This document shows, piece by piece, positions 35,690 to 44,173 of a stretch of DNA of 64,000 nt (the stretch's first letter is position 1; each line of letters begins with the position of its first letter). Location of the stretch: assembly GCF_000695095.2 (NCBI RefSeq), contig NZ_CP011454.1, positions 2,232,001 through 2,296,000 of the forward strand, given 5' to 3'. A program made the position numbers and the translations under genes. The notes under the pieces are model-generated. The model made no database searches, was not told the origin of the DNA, and saw nothing but the letters and a program-made list of their open reading frames with translations. Origin of the DNA: Gemmatimonas phototrophica (lineage in GTDB: Bacteria > Gemmatimonadota > Gemmatimonadetes > Gemmatimonadales > Gemmatimonadaceae).

Positions 35690-36955
35690 TCATAACCCCA
35701 GCGCGTCCGGTTGCCCCCGCCCCTCTGCGGATATTCGGAGCAGCACCGCGACGGAAAGCCAGCTGACGAGCAGGAATGAGCCACCGGCGCTGAAGAAGGG
35801 GAGCGGGATGCCGGTGACCGGCATGAGGTTGAGCGTCATCCCGACATTGACGATGACATGAACGAACCACGCGGACATCAACCCGAAGGCCACGAGACTG
35901 GGGAAGGCGTCGGCCGCACGGGTTGCCACCCGGGTGCTGCGCAGAAACAGCGCCAGGAACAGCGACAAGGCAACGCACACCCCGACAAACCCCAACTCTT
36001 CGCCAACGACGGAAAAAATGAAGTCGGTCTGGCGTTCCGGCAGAAAGCTCAGGCGTTTCTGGGTGCCGAGGGTGAAGCCCTTGCCGAACAAACCACCAGA
36101 GCCGATGGCCACCTTGCTCTGAATGACGTTGTAGCCGGCACCTTGCGCGTCATACGCCGGGTCAATGAAGACCAGGAATCGTCGCTGCTGATACGGCTTG
36201 AGCTTGTCCCAAAGCAGCGGCGCCACGACGCCCATGACCACGTTGGCCACAATCAGGACGACCCCTTCAACCAGGAACGGACGAAACCAGAGCACAAGCG
36301 CCACGAGGATGAGAAACCACGCCCCCCACAACCCGGTGCTGAACGCCAGGATCAGGCTCACCCCCGGACTGGCCAGCATCACCAGCAGTGGCCACGGGAC
36401 ACCGGCCCAAAACAGCATGGCGAAACAAATGCCGACAAAGACCATGCCGGTGCCAAGGTCTGGCTGCAGCATGACGAGAACCCACGGTACGCCAACGATC
36501 GTCAGGGGCTTCCATAGCTCCAGCAAGGATCGGACGGTATCCCGCTGCATGGCCAGCGTTCTGGCGAGCATCAGCGTGGTGGCGAGCTTTGCCAACTCGG
36601 ACGGTTGTCCGACCCGCCGACCGGCGATCGTCAGCCAGCCATTCATGCTCCGCGCCGTCCCGCCGCCGCTCCCGACGAACAAGACGGCAATCAGCAGCAC
36701 GATACTCATGAGATACAGCGGCCAGGCGCTCCACTCAATGAGCCGCACCGATCCGCGGGTGACGGTCCATGCCGCTCCCAGCGCGAGAACGACCCACGTG
36801 ATCTGCCGCTTCCACAACCCTTCCAGGGCCGGGTCGGGCACGTCCATCTGGCCAGCCGAAAACACCATCGCCAACCCGAACAGGGTCAGCAGCAAGGCGG
36901 TCAGCAGCAGTGGGACATCAACACTCTGCCGCCTGAGGATACCCGTGGAGGCCAT
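35690..36955 (-). CDS. rodA: rod shape protein RodA (SEDS glycosyltransferase)
   Basis: Polymerises lipid II in the lateral wall, with PBP2. 421 residues, about ten membrane helices. SEDS marks: GWLTIAGRRVGQPSELAK (the W..... PSE motif), QPDLGTG in the large loop region (catalytic Asp environment), YNVIQSKVAIGSGGLFGKG, LPERQTDFIFSVVGEELGF and the C-terminal TGIPLPFFSAGGS. Follows mrdA by four bases, in the mre/mrd cluster. Confidence 0.95.
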   Translation of the reverse strand: MASTGILRRQSVDVPLLLTALLLTLFGLAMVFSAGQMDVPDPALEGLWKRQITWVVLALGAAWTVTRGSVRLIEWSAWPLYLMSIVLLIAVLFVGSGGGTARSMNGWLTIAGRRVGQPSELAKLATTLMLARTLAMQRDTVRSLLELWKPLTIVGVPWVLVMLQPDLGTGMVFVGICFAMLFWAGVPWPLLVMLASPGVSLILAFSTGLWGAWFLILVALVLWFRPFLVEGVVLIVANVVMGVVAPLLWDKLKPYQQRRFLVFIDPAYDAQGAGYNVIQSKVAIGSGGLFGKGFTLGTQKRLSFLPERQTDFIFSVVGEELGFVGVCVALSLFLALFLRSTRVATRAADAFPSLVAFGLMSAWFVHVIVNVGMTLNLMPVTGIPLPFFSAGGSFLLVSWLSVAVLLRISAEGRGQPDALGL

Positions 36956-36959
36956 TGGC

Positions 36960-38720
36960 TCAGTCGTTGGTAACGGCGGTCATGGTCAGCTTAGCCTTCA
37001 GATAGCGTTCCATGAGCTTGGTGGCAACCTTGGCGGCCGTTGAACCGTGCAGCCCTTCTTCGATAATGATGGCCAGCACGATTCTCGGCTTGTCTGCCGG
37101 CGCATAGCCGACGAACCAGGCGTAGTCTTCCTGCCCAGTGACCTGTGCCGTGCCCGTCTTGCCGGCAATGGTCAGTCCCTGAATCTGGGCACCCGCCGCC
37201 GTGCCACGGCTCACGACATCGGCCAGCGCCACTTGAATGCTCTTGATCTGTTCGGCGTTGAGATTGAGCAGCTTCTTGCGTTCCGGAGTACGCGCGACAA
37301 TCTGCGGCGTGGCGGCGTAGCCGTCCGTGGCGAGCGCCGTATAAAAGCGCGCCATGTTGATGGGCGTCTGTGAGTTGTCCGCCTGTCCAATGGACAGGCT
37401 CAACACCACCGACTTGTTCCAGCCGCGAGGCCCGTACGTGCGGTCAAAGTACTCCGTGCTGCGCGGCCAGATGGAACGCTTTTCTCCGGGCATATCAATG
37501 CCCGTGGGTTCGCCGAAACCCAGCCGCACACCGCCCGCGAGCAACCGCGTGATGCCGATCTTGAGCCCGAGCTGATAGAAGTACACGTCGCACGACTTGG
37601 CGATCGCCTGCGCCAGCGTGATATCCCCGTGTCCACGCTTGTCCCAGCATTTGAAGACACGCCCGTAGTAGTAGCCGCCCGTACAGGGCGTCTCCATGTG
37701 CGTCTCCATGGTGACGAGGCCAAGCTCCATGCCCAGGGCGGCCGTGGCCAGCTTCCAGGTGGACGCGGGCGGATATCGCCCCGACAACGCGCGGTTGAAG
37801 AGCGGCGTGTACTGGTGCTCCTGCAATTCCTTGTAGTACGCATTCGACACTCCACCGATGAACCGGTTGATGTCGTAGCTGGGGGCGCTGTAGATGGCGA
37901 GTACACCGCCCGTCTGCGGCTCGAGGGCCACCACGGCACCACGCAGCGAGTCGCCGAAGTACTCATGCGAATACCGCTGGAGATCGAGATCGATGTTGGT
38001 GCGCAATGGCGGTGGCGCCTCGGGTTGTACCTCCGGGCGCACGCCATTGTCGCGAACCACACGATTCTTCGCATCCACCTCGACGAACCGACTCCCTTCA
38101 CGAGCGCGCAACTGCTCTTCGTACTGCAGTTCGAGTCCGCCTTTGCCCACCTGTTGTCCCGCCTTGTAGGCATCGTAGCGCGGCAGCTCGAGCTGCTCCG
38201 GGGAAATTTCACCGGTATATCCAACCAGCGCCGCGACCGCCTGCGCATCCGGATAGTAGCGTTTGGGTGCGCTTTGAATGATCAACCCGGGAAACTCCGA
38301 GCGTCGCTCCTCCAGCACGGACACCACTTGAAAGCTGGCATCGTTGAAGATCACGGCCGGTCGTGTTGGCGCTGCCCGATAGCGACGAATGGCCAGCGCC
38401 TGCTGCGCCGAATCGATCTCGATGATGCGCGACAGGGACCGTAACGCCGATCGCAAGGAGTCCGTGGTTGGACTCAGGATCGAGACGGAGTAACCGGGGA
38501 GGTTTTCGGCAATGATGGCGCCATGGCGGTCGTAAATGATGCCGCGCGCCCCCGGAAGTGGTACCTCCCGCAAACGATTGCTTTCCGATGCCAGCACGAA
38601 CTCGGCATTCTGCAAGACCTGCGTGCGGAAGAACGCACCGCCAAGCACGGTAAAAATGAGCACCAGCAGCGCCCGCGCCACCCGCGCGCGGCGCAAGACG
38701 GAATTGGGATGGTAACTCAT
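36960..38720 (-). CDS. mrdA: penicillin-binding protein 2
   Basis: Class B transpeptidase of the elongasome, anchored in the inner membrane. 586 residues. One N-terminal membrane helix (about 12-30), then a pedestal (GARGIIYDRHGAIIAENLPGYSV at about 54), then the transpeptidase with the Ser nucleophile in STWK (about 318), SCD in AKSCDVYFYQLG, and KTGT in AGKTGTAQV. In an operon with rodA downstream and mreD upstream. Confidence 0.95.
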   Translation of the reverse strand: MSYHPNSVLRRARVARALLVLIFTVLGGAFFRTQVLQNAEFVLASESNRLREVPLPGARGIIYDRHGAIIAENLPGYSVSILSPTTDSLRSALRSLSRIIEIDSAQQALAIRRYRAAPTRPAVIFNDASFQVVSVLEERRSEFPGLIIQSAPKRYYPDAQAVAALVGYTGEISPEQLELPRYDAYKAGQQVGKGGLELQYEEQLRAREGSRFVEVDAKNRVVRDNGVRPEVQPEAPPPLRTNIDLDLQRYSHEYFGDSLRGAVVALEPQTGGVLAIYSAPSYDINRFIGGVSNAYYKELQEHQYTPLFNRALSGRYPPASTWKLATAALGMELGLVTMETHMETPCTGGYYYGRVFKCWDKRGHGDITLAQAIAKSCDVYFYQLGLKIGITRLLAGGVRLGFGEPTGIDMPGEKRSIWPRSTEYFDRTYGPRGWNKSVVLSLSIGQADNSQTPINMARFYTALATDGYAATPQIVARTPERKKLLNLNAEQIKSIQVALADVVSRGTAAGAQIQGLTIAGKTGTAQVTGQEDYAWFVGYAPADKPRIVLAIIIEEGLHGSTAAKVATKLMERYLKAKLTMTAVTND

Positions 38721-38742
38721 GCCGCCATCCTCACCTGATCGG

Positions 38743-38758
38743 GGCGCACCCGTGCGCC
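38743..38758 (-). other. hairpin between mreD and mrdA
   Basis: GGCGCA (38743-38748) and TGCGCC (38753-38758) form a six-bp stem with a four-base loop in the 42-bp gap. No T-run; it may be an RNA processing or stability element between the two coding sequences. Confidence 0.3.
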
Positions 38759-38762
38759 ACCA

Positions 38763-39272
38763 TTACAACGAGTGTGGTCGATACAACGGACGGAACAACA
38801 CCAGCAACAGGACCGCGATGATGGCCGTCAGCGCCGCCGACAGTGGCGCCCAGACCAACAGTGACACCAACAGGGACACACCCGCACCAACCCCGGTGAG
38901 CAACGTCATGGCAATATCAAACAGCCACTTGGCGCCAAAGACAAACAACCCGGTGAGTGCCACGTGGTCGGCAAAGAACACGGCTTTGAGCCACGATGCC
39001 CCAAAGGCCACGAGCGTGAGCACAATGGCACTGGCACCAAAACTTCCCGGAGCCAAGGCATCAAGCGCGAGCCCGGTGAGAAAGCCGGTCAATGCCGCAT
39101 ACCCCGGACGCATACGTACGGCAGAGAAGAGCACCGCGATCACGGCGAAGTCCGCCGCGGCGCGCCCGGCAATGAGTGGACGCACGCTGAACTGCGCGAC
39201 AATGAGCAGGGCAAACCCGAGCCACGCGCGCAGGGCGCTGCCGATTCCGGGAGACTGTGAAGCGGACCGCAT
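38763..39272 (-). CDS. mreD: rod shape protein MreD
   Basis: Integral membrane partner of MreC. 169 residues, about five to six hydrophobic segments with few charges. MreD is weakly conserved; the assignment rests on length, membrane pattern (AADFAVIAVLFSAVRMRPGYAALTGFLTGLALDALAPGSFGASA-like loop, here LTGLALDALAPGSFG) and position between mreC and mrdA. The start ATG 39272 shares a base with the mreC stop (TGATG). Confidence 0.85.
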   Translation of the reverse strand: MRSASQSPGIGSALRAWLGFALLIVAQFSVRPLIAGRAAADFAVIAVLFSAVRMRPGYAALTGFLTGLALDALAPGSFGASAIVLTLVAFGASWLKAVFFADHVALTGLFVFGAKWLFDIAMTLLTGVGAGVSLLVSLLVWAPLSAALTAIIAVLLLVLFRPLYRPHSL

Positions 39273-40405
39273 CAACGACGCTCCCTTGGCGGCACCGTGG
39301 GACGGGCCAAGGGGGGACGCGGCGCCAGAGCGCGTACCGGCAATGGCACGCGCACGGTGCCGGAGTCCGGACGTCGGATCCGCGTGCTATCCCCTCGAAG
39401 GCTGCTGTCGGCACGGGTGCCGAACCCGCCGCCAATGGTATCCGCCAGCGACAGACTGTCGGCACTCAGGGAGTCCAGCGCGGCACGACGGGCGGCCAGT
39501 TCATCGAGAGCGGTGACGCGCGCCAGCGAATCGCCCGCGGCGGCGACCGCACGTGCGGCGCTGTCCGCTGCTGCCGCGCTTGTCCACACCCCATTCACGC
39601 CGCGCTGCGCTCGTCCCGGCAACAAGACCAGCACCGGACCAATATTCTCCGGCAACACCGCAGGTTTCACCAGATACGTCCGGGCCCACTTTTCCGGTGT
39701 GCTCAATTCCCCGATCACCGTGCCGACAGGAATGCCGCGGGGATAGGTGGCCCCGAGCCCGGAACTCACAATGAGGGTTCCGGTATCCAGTTTGGCGCGA
39801 AACGGCACGCCCCGCATTTCCAGCAACCACCGCTCGGCGCCTTCTGCCAGATGGGGCTGCATAATTCCGAAGGCGTTCTGATCAGCACTCATGACGCTCA
39901 CCCGAAAATCGGGATGTGCCCACGTGAGCGCCGTGCTCGTCGTGCGATCGACAGAAACCACCATGCCCACCAGACCATCAGCGGTCACCACCGGCTGATA
40001 CGGCTGCACGCCAACGTCACTCCCCACCGTTAACGCAATGGAGAATTCGTCCCCACCACGAATGGGCAACAGCTCCGCCGGCACAAAGCCATCCTGCAAG
40101 CGCGCCGACAACCCAAGCAGTTGGCGGAGTGTTCTGTTCTCGTCGCTGATGGCACGCAGGCTCAGCGTGTCCGTGACCGCACGCCCGCGTGTGACCAGCA
40201 AGTCATTGCGCGCCACCACAGCGGCGCGAATGGTGGCGGCTCGCCCTTCGAGTTGCACCAGCGGCGACAGCACCGTGGCGCGCAGCAGCGCGGCCACGTC
40301 TTCACGCGTGCGCCGCGGAGAAAGAAAAGCCAGGACCGACAATGCCACGCACACCAGCACGAGGCCGGTGTCGAGACGCCCTTCGCCGCGAACGTTCCGT
40401 GCCAC
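39272..40405 (-). CDS. mreC: rod shape protein MreC with long C-terminal extension
   Basis: Periplasmic scaffold that activates PBP2-RodA. 377 residues. Short cytoplasmic start, membrane helix at about 14-30, coiled coil about 50-100, then the MreC beta barrel (VGSDVGVQPYQPVVTADGLVG, SGLGATYPRGIPVGTV). Beyond residue 275 is a tail of about 100 residues with low complexity, rich in Ala, Asp, Ser, Arg and finally Pro/Arg (PRPPLARPTVPPRERR). Such a tail is not part of the usual MreC core. Between mreB and mreD. Confidence 0.92.
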   Translation of the reverse strand: MARNVRGEGRLDTGLVLVCVALSVLAFLSPRRTREDVAALLRATVLSPLVQLEGRAATIRAAVVARNDLLVTRGRAVTDTLSLRAISDENRTLRQLLGLSARLQDGFVPAELLPIRGGDEFSIALTVGSDVGVQPYQPVVTADGLVGMVVSVDRTTSTALTWAHPDFRVSVMSADQNAFGIMQPHLAEGAERWLLEMRGVPFRAKLDTGTLIVSSGLGATYPRGIPVGTVIGELSTPEKWARTYLVKPAVLPENIGPVLVLLPGRAQRGVNGVWTSAAAADSAARAVAAAGDSLARVTALDELAARRAALDSLSADSLSLADTIGGGFGTRADSSLRGDSTRIRRPDSGTVRVPLPVRALAPRPPLARPTVPPRERR

Positions 40406-40440
40406 GCGTATTCAGCGAGTGAAAAGGGGAATGATGTGAC

Positions 40441-41478
40441 TCAGGTGGTCAACACCGACCAGTACTTCTCTTCATCATCAAGAATCTTGCCGGTCCCACG
40501 CACGACACACGTGAGCGGATCCTCGTCAACATGAATGGGCAGCCCCGTTTCCTGAGAGAGCAGCACATCCAGTCCGCGAATGAGCGCTCCGCCGCCGGTC
40601 ATCACGATGCCGCGATCCACGATGTCCGAGGCCAACTCCGGCGGGGTGATTTCGAGCGCGCGCCGCACCGCATCCACAATCTGCTGAATGGGTTCCTGCA
40701 CCGCTTCCCGAATTTCACTGGAGTGCACGCGCACCGTCTTGGGAATGCCAGAGACCAGATCGCGCCCCTTCACTTCCATTTCACGTTCTTCGCCCACCGG
40801 ATACGCCGAACCGATCTGAATCTTGATCTGCTCCGCCGTGGGCTCACCGATCAGCAGATTGTAGTTCTTGCGCATGAACTGCACGATGCTGATGTCCAGC
40901 TCATCGCCACCAGTACGAATGGAGGTATCGCTGACGATGCCAGACAGCGCGATGACGGCGATCTCCGTGGTGCCCCCGCCGATGTCGATCACCATGTTGC
41001 CCGTGGGCGACTCCACCGGAAGACCCACGCCGATGGCCGCCGCCATGGGTTCCGTCACCATGAAGACTTCTTTGGCGCCAGCGCCGAGTGCCGAGTCTCG
41101 CACGGCGCGCTTTTCCACTTCCGTAATGCCCGACGGCACGCACACGATCACGCGCGGCTTCACCTTGAAGACGTGCTTGTCGATCACCAGCGTCAGGAAA
41201 TAGCGCAGCATCTTTTCCGTCACATCGAAGTCGGCGATCACGCCGTCCTTCATGGGCCGGACGGCCATGATGCCATCGGGGGTCCGCCCGAGCATGCGCT
41301 TGGCCTCGAGGCCAACGCCCTTGATCTTCTTGGTCTCACGGTCGAGCGCGACGACAGAGGGCTCGTTCAGCACGATCCCCTCGCCTTTCACATAGATCAG
41401 CGTATTGGCAGTGCCAAGGTCTACGGCGATGGCATTCGCCGGGAAGAACGAGTTCGACTTACTGAAGGGCCAGAACAT
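40441..41478 (-). CDS. mreB: rod shape-determining protein MreB
   Basis: Actin-like filament that positions the elongasome under the inner membrane. 345 residues, normal. Visible: [12 protein letters not shown] (phosphate 1), [28 protein letters not shown] (phosphate 2) and GGALIRGLD. The start at 41478 has the N-terminal MFWPFSKSN, a likely amphipathic membrane-binding segment. First gene of the mreBCD-mrdA-rodA cluster. Confidence 0.97.
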   Translation of the reverse strand: MFWPFSKSNSFFPANAIAVDLGTANTLIYVKGEGIVLNEPSVVALDRETKKIKGVGLEAKRMLGRTPDGIMAVRPMKDGVIADFDVTEKMLRYFLTLVIDKHVFKVKPRVIVCVPSGITEVEKRAVRDSALGAGAKEVFMVTEPMAAAIGVGLPVESPTGNMVIDIGGGTTEIAVIALSGIVSDTSIRTGGDELDISIVQFMRKNYNLLIGEPTAEQIKIQIGSAYPVGEEREMEVKGRDLVSGIPKTVRVHSSEIREAVQEPIQQIVDAVRRALEITPPELASDIVDRGIVMTGGGALIRGLDVLLSQETGLPIHVDEDPLTCVVRGTGKILDDEEKYWSVLTT

Positions 41479-41547
41479 CCAGAGAGACCGGGGCGGCGCG
41501 ACACCGGAGGGTGGCGCCTGTGAAAAACGGGCAGCGACGTATACGGT

Positions 41548-41576
41548 AACGTATTGGCTCACGCCAGAGCGGACAA
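41548..41576 (-). promoter_or_regulatory. candidate mreB promoter
   Basis: Minus strand: TTGTCC (41576-41571), 17-bp spacer, TACGTT (41553-41548). A perfect inverted repeat ATACG-GTAA-CGTAT (41541-41554) overlaps the -10. It lies about 70 bp before the mreB ATG at 41478. Weak to fair. Confidence 0.35.
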
Positions 41577-41657
41577 GCTGTTGGAATATCGTGACCTAGC
41601 GCACTGCCGCCGTCAGCGGTCAGGTCCGTGGTGGCCGCAAAGTTCCGCGGTCACACC

Positions 41658-41692
41658 AAAAAAAGCGGCCGGTCCCATCAGGGACCGGCCGC
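41658..41692 (-). terminator. intrinsic terminator of ald
   Basis: GCGGCCGGTCCC (41665-41676) and GGGACCGGCCGC (41681-41692) form a perfect 12-bp stem with loop ATCA. On the minus strand it is followed by seven Ts (41664-41658). Ends the rpsO-pnp-peptidase-ald unit. Confidence 0.9.
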
Positions 41693-41750
41693 GTGCCATC
41701 AGGGGCAGCTACCAAGGCGATCGTCGGGCACCAGTGGCCCCCCATACCGG

Positions 41751-42863
41751 TCAGAGGAACGAAGAGGGGTCGGTGAGCTCCATCCCGAACGCTTCCGCCA
41801 CTCCCGGAAAGGTGACCTTTCCGCCGGACATGTTGAGCCCCTTCAGCAGCGCGCCATTGTCCTTCAGCGCCTTCTTCCATCCCTTGTTCGCCAGCTGCAG
41901 CGTATAGGGCAACGTCGCATTGGTGAGCGCCAAGGTGGACGTGCGCGGCACGGCCCCTGGCATGTTGGCGACGCCATAGTGGATGATACCGTCCACGGTG
42001 TACGTGGGATTCTCATGTGTGGTCGGCTTGATCGTCTCCACGCAACCACCCTGATCCACCGCCACGTCCACGATTACCGCTCCCGGACGCATCTTGGCCA
42101 GATCGGCGCGCCGCACGAGCTTGGGGGCTTTGGCACCCGGAATGAGCACTCCACCAATGACCAGGTCACAGGTGCTGATCTGCTCAAGGATGTTGTGTCG
42201 GTTGGAGTGAACAAGCTGCACGTTGGCCGGCATGACGTCGGACAGGTAGCGCAGGCGCTCCAACGACAGGTCGAGCACCACCACCTTGGCACCGAGTCCC
42301 GCCGCCATCTTCGCGGCGTTCACGCCCACAATGCCGCCGCCCAGAATTACGACCTTGGCCGGCGCCACGCCCGGCACGCCACCCAGCAGTACGCCACGAC
42401 CACCATACAGCTTTTCGAGGTACTTGGCCCCTTCCTGCACCGCCATGCGCCCCGCCACCTCAGACATTGGAATCAGCAACGGCAGATCGCGATTCGGGAG
42501 TTCGACGGTCTCGTACGCAATGCAGGTGGCTCCGCTGGCCAGGTGCGCCTGGGTCAGCGCTTCATCGGCGGCAAAATGGAAATACGTGAACAGCGTGAGG
42601 TCCGGGCGCAGATACTGCCACTCCGGCGCGATGGGCTCCTTGACCTTGAGAAGCAGCTCCGCTTTCCCCCACGCGGAGGCCGCGTCGGGAACGATCTGAG
42701 CGCCAACGGCCACGTAGGCCGCATCTTCGAAACCGCTGCCAATGCCGGCCCCGGTTTCGATGAAAACGTCGTGGCCCGATGCCACCAGCGCCTCCGCGCC
42801 AGCCGGGACCAAAGCCACACGGTTCTCGTTGGTCTTGATCTCCTTCGGTACACCGATACGCAT
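41751..42863 (-). CDS. ald: alanine dehydrogenase
   Basis: NAD-dependent oxidation of L-alanine to pyruvate and ammonia. 370 residues, normal. Catalytic Lys75 (LLKVKEP) and His96 (YFHFAAD) are at the canonical positions. The N-terminal MRIGVPKEIKTNENRVAL and the NAD site VVILGGGIVGVNAAKMA are typical. Last gene of its unit, 26 bp after the peptidase stop and before a strong terminator. Confidence 0.97.
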   Translation of the reverse strand: MRIGVPKEIKTNENRVALVPAGAEALVASGHDVFIETGAGIGSGFEDAAYVAVGAQIVPDAASAWGKAELLLKVKEPIAPEWQYLRPDLTLFTYFHFAADEALTQAHLASGATCIAYETVELPNRDLPLLIPMSEVAGRMAVQEGAKYLEKLYGGRGVLLGGVPGVAPAKVVILGGGIVGVNAAKMAAGLGAKVVVLDLSLERLRYLSDVMPANVQLVHSNRHNILEQISTCDLVIGGVLIPGAKAPKLVRRADLAKMRPGAVIVDVAVDQGGCVETIKPTTHENPTYTVDGIIHYGVANMPGAVPRTSTLALTNATLPYTLQLANKGWKKALKDNGALLKGLNMSGGKVTFPGVAEAFGMELTDPSSFL

Positions 42864-42889
42864 AGTCGATTCTGGATAGGGGGAGTTCG

Positions 42890-44173
42890 TCAGCGGACCG
42901 CTTTGGGGCCGAGACTGACGAGAATGTGTCGATCCGGATCGAAGAAATCGCGCGCCACGTCGCGCACCTGATCTTCGTCGATGGCATCCACGAGCGCCAT
43001 CAGCTCGTCAATCGTGCGGAACGGCTCGCCGTACAGCGCGGTCGTTGCCGCCCGATACATGCGCGAGGAGACGCCTTCCATGGACATCACCAACTGCCCA
43101 CGTAACTGACGCTTTCCCGCCGCCAACTCACTGGCCGTCAAACCATTCAGTGCCACTCCACGCAGAACCTCACGGACCGCGTCGATGGCCTGTTGCGCCG
43201 TCTCCGGTGCACTCGCCAGATACACACCGTGCGATCCGGTATCGGCGTACGCGCTGCTGAAGCTGTGCACGCTGTATGCGAGGCCTAGCTCCTCGCGGAC
43301 CCGCTGAAACAGGCGCGAACTCATACCGCCGCCCAACAACATGTCGATCAACGCAAAGGCATAACGGCGATCATCGCCATGAGCGATGCCCTGCCCGCCA
43401 AGCACGATGTGCGTCTGGCCGATGTCCTTGCGCTTGATGTGCTCCGCATGCGGTCCAGCCACTTCCACCGGATCCACCGGGAACGGCGTGACATCACCTT
43501 TCGGGATGTCCATCCACCCGGTCTGTCGCAGTGTTTCAAGCAGCTGCTCATGCTCAACACGTCCCGACGCGGCAACCACCAATCGCCCGGGATGATATGC
43601 CCGCGCGTGGAGGGCCCGGATGTCCGGGACATCGAGTGTCTTGACCGTGTCGCGGGTTCCGAGAATCGCGAAGCCGTGAGGATGGTCTCCCCACAGCGCA
43701 CGGTTGTGCACATCGAAAATGATGTCGTCGGGCGTGTCCTCCACCATGCTGATCTCTTCAAGGATCACCTTGCGCTCAAGCGCGAGATCCTCCGATCGCA
43801 GCAGCGGATGAAAGATGAGTTCCCCAATGACATGCGCGGCTTCCGCCAGATGCTCGTCGAGCACACGAGCCTGATAGGACGTGTGCTCGCGTTCGGTGTA
43901 CGCATCGAGCGAGCCCCCGAGGGTTTCGAGGGACAACGCGATTTCCTGGGCACTCCGCGATCGGGTGCCCTTGAACACCATGTGTTCGAGCAAATGGGAG
44001 ACCCCCATCTGCTCGGGGTGTTCATGCAATGTCGCTGCGCGAACCCAGGCGCCGAAAGCAACCGACCGCGCTCCCGGAACGGCTTCCGAGAGCACGGTCA
44101 GTCCATTGGGAAGGTCCGTACGGTGCAGCGTGGGCGCCGGAGCGCCCAGAGGCTTAGCGCCGATCGCGACCAC
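42890..44173 (-). CDS. M16 family zinc metallopeptidase
   Basis: About 427 residues, the single-chain processing-peptidase type (PqqL/YmxG-like), usually two domains. The inverted zinc motif H-x2-E-H is HLLEH (His60-Glu63-His64) and the third ligand Glu lies in LERKVILEEI, about 75 residues on. Start uncertain: an open frame reaches 44233, but that would overlap pnp by 80 bp; GTG 44173 overlaps by 20 bp. Sits between pnp and ald. Soluble; no signal peptide from this start. Confidence 0.9.
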   Translation of the reverse strand: MVAIGAKPLGAPAPTLHRTDLPNGLTVLSEAVPGARSVAFGAWVRAATLHEHPEQMGVSHLLEHMVFKGTRSRSAQEIALSLETLGGSLDAYTEREHTSYQARVLDEHLAEAAHVIGELIFHPLLRSEDLALERKVILEEISMVEDTPDDIIFDVHNRALWGDHPHGFAILGTRDTVKTLDVPDIRALHARAYHPGRLVVAASGRVEHEQLLETLRQTGWMDIPKGDVTPFPVDPVEVAGPHAEHIKRKDIGQTHIVLGGQGIAHGDDRRYAFALIDMLLGGGMSSRLFQRVREELGLAYSVHSFSSAYADTGSHGVYLASAPETAQQAIDAVREVLRGVALNGLTASELAAGKRQLRGQLVMSMEGVSSRMYRAATTALYGEPFRTIDELMALVDAIDEDQVRDVARDFFDPDRHILVSLGPKAVR

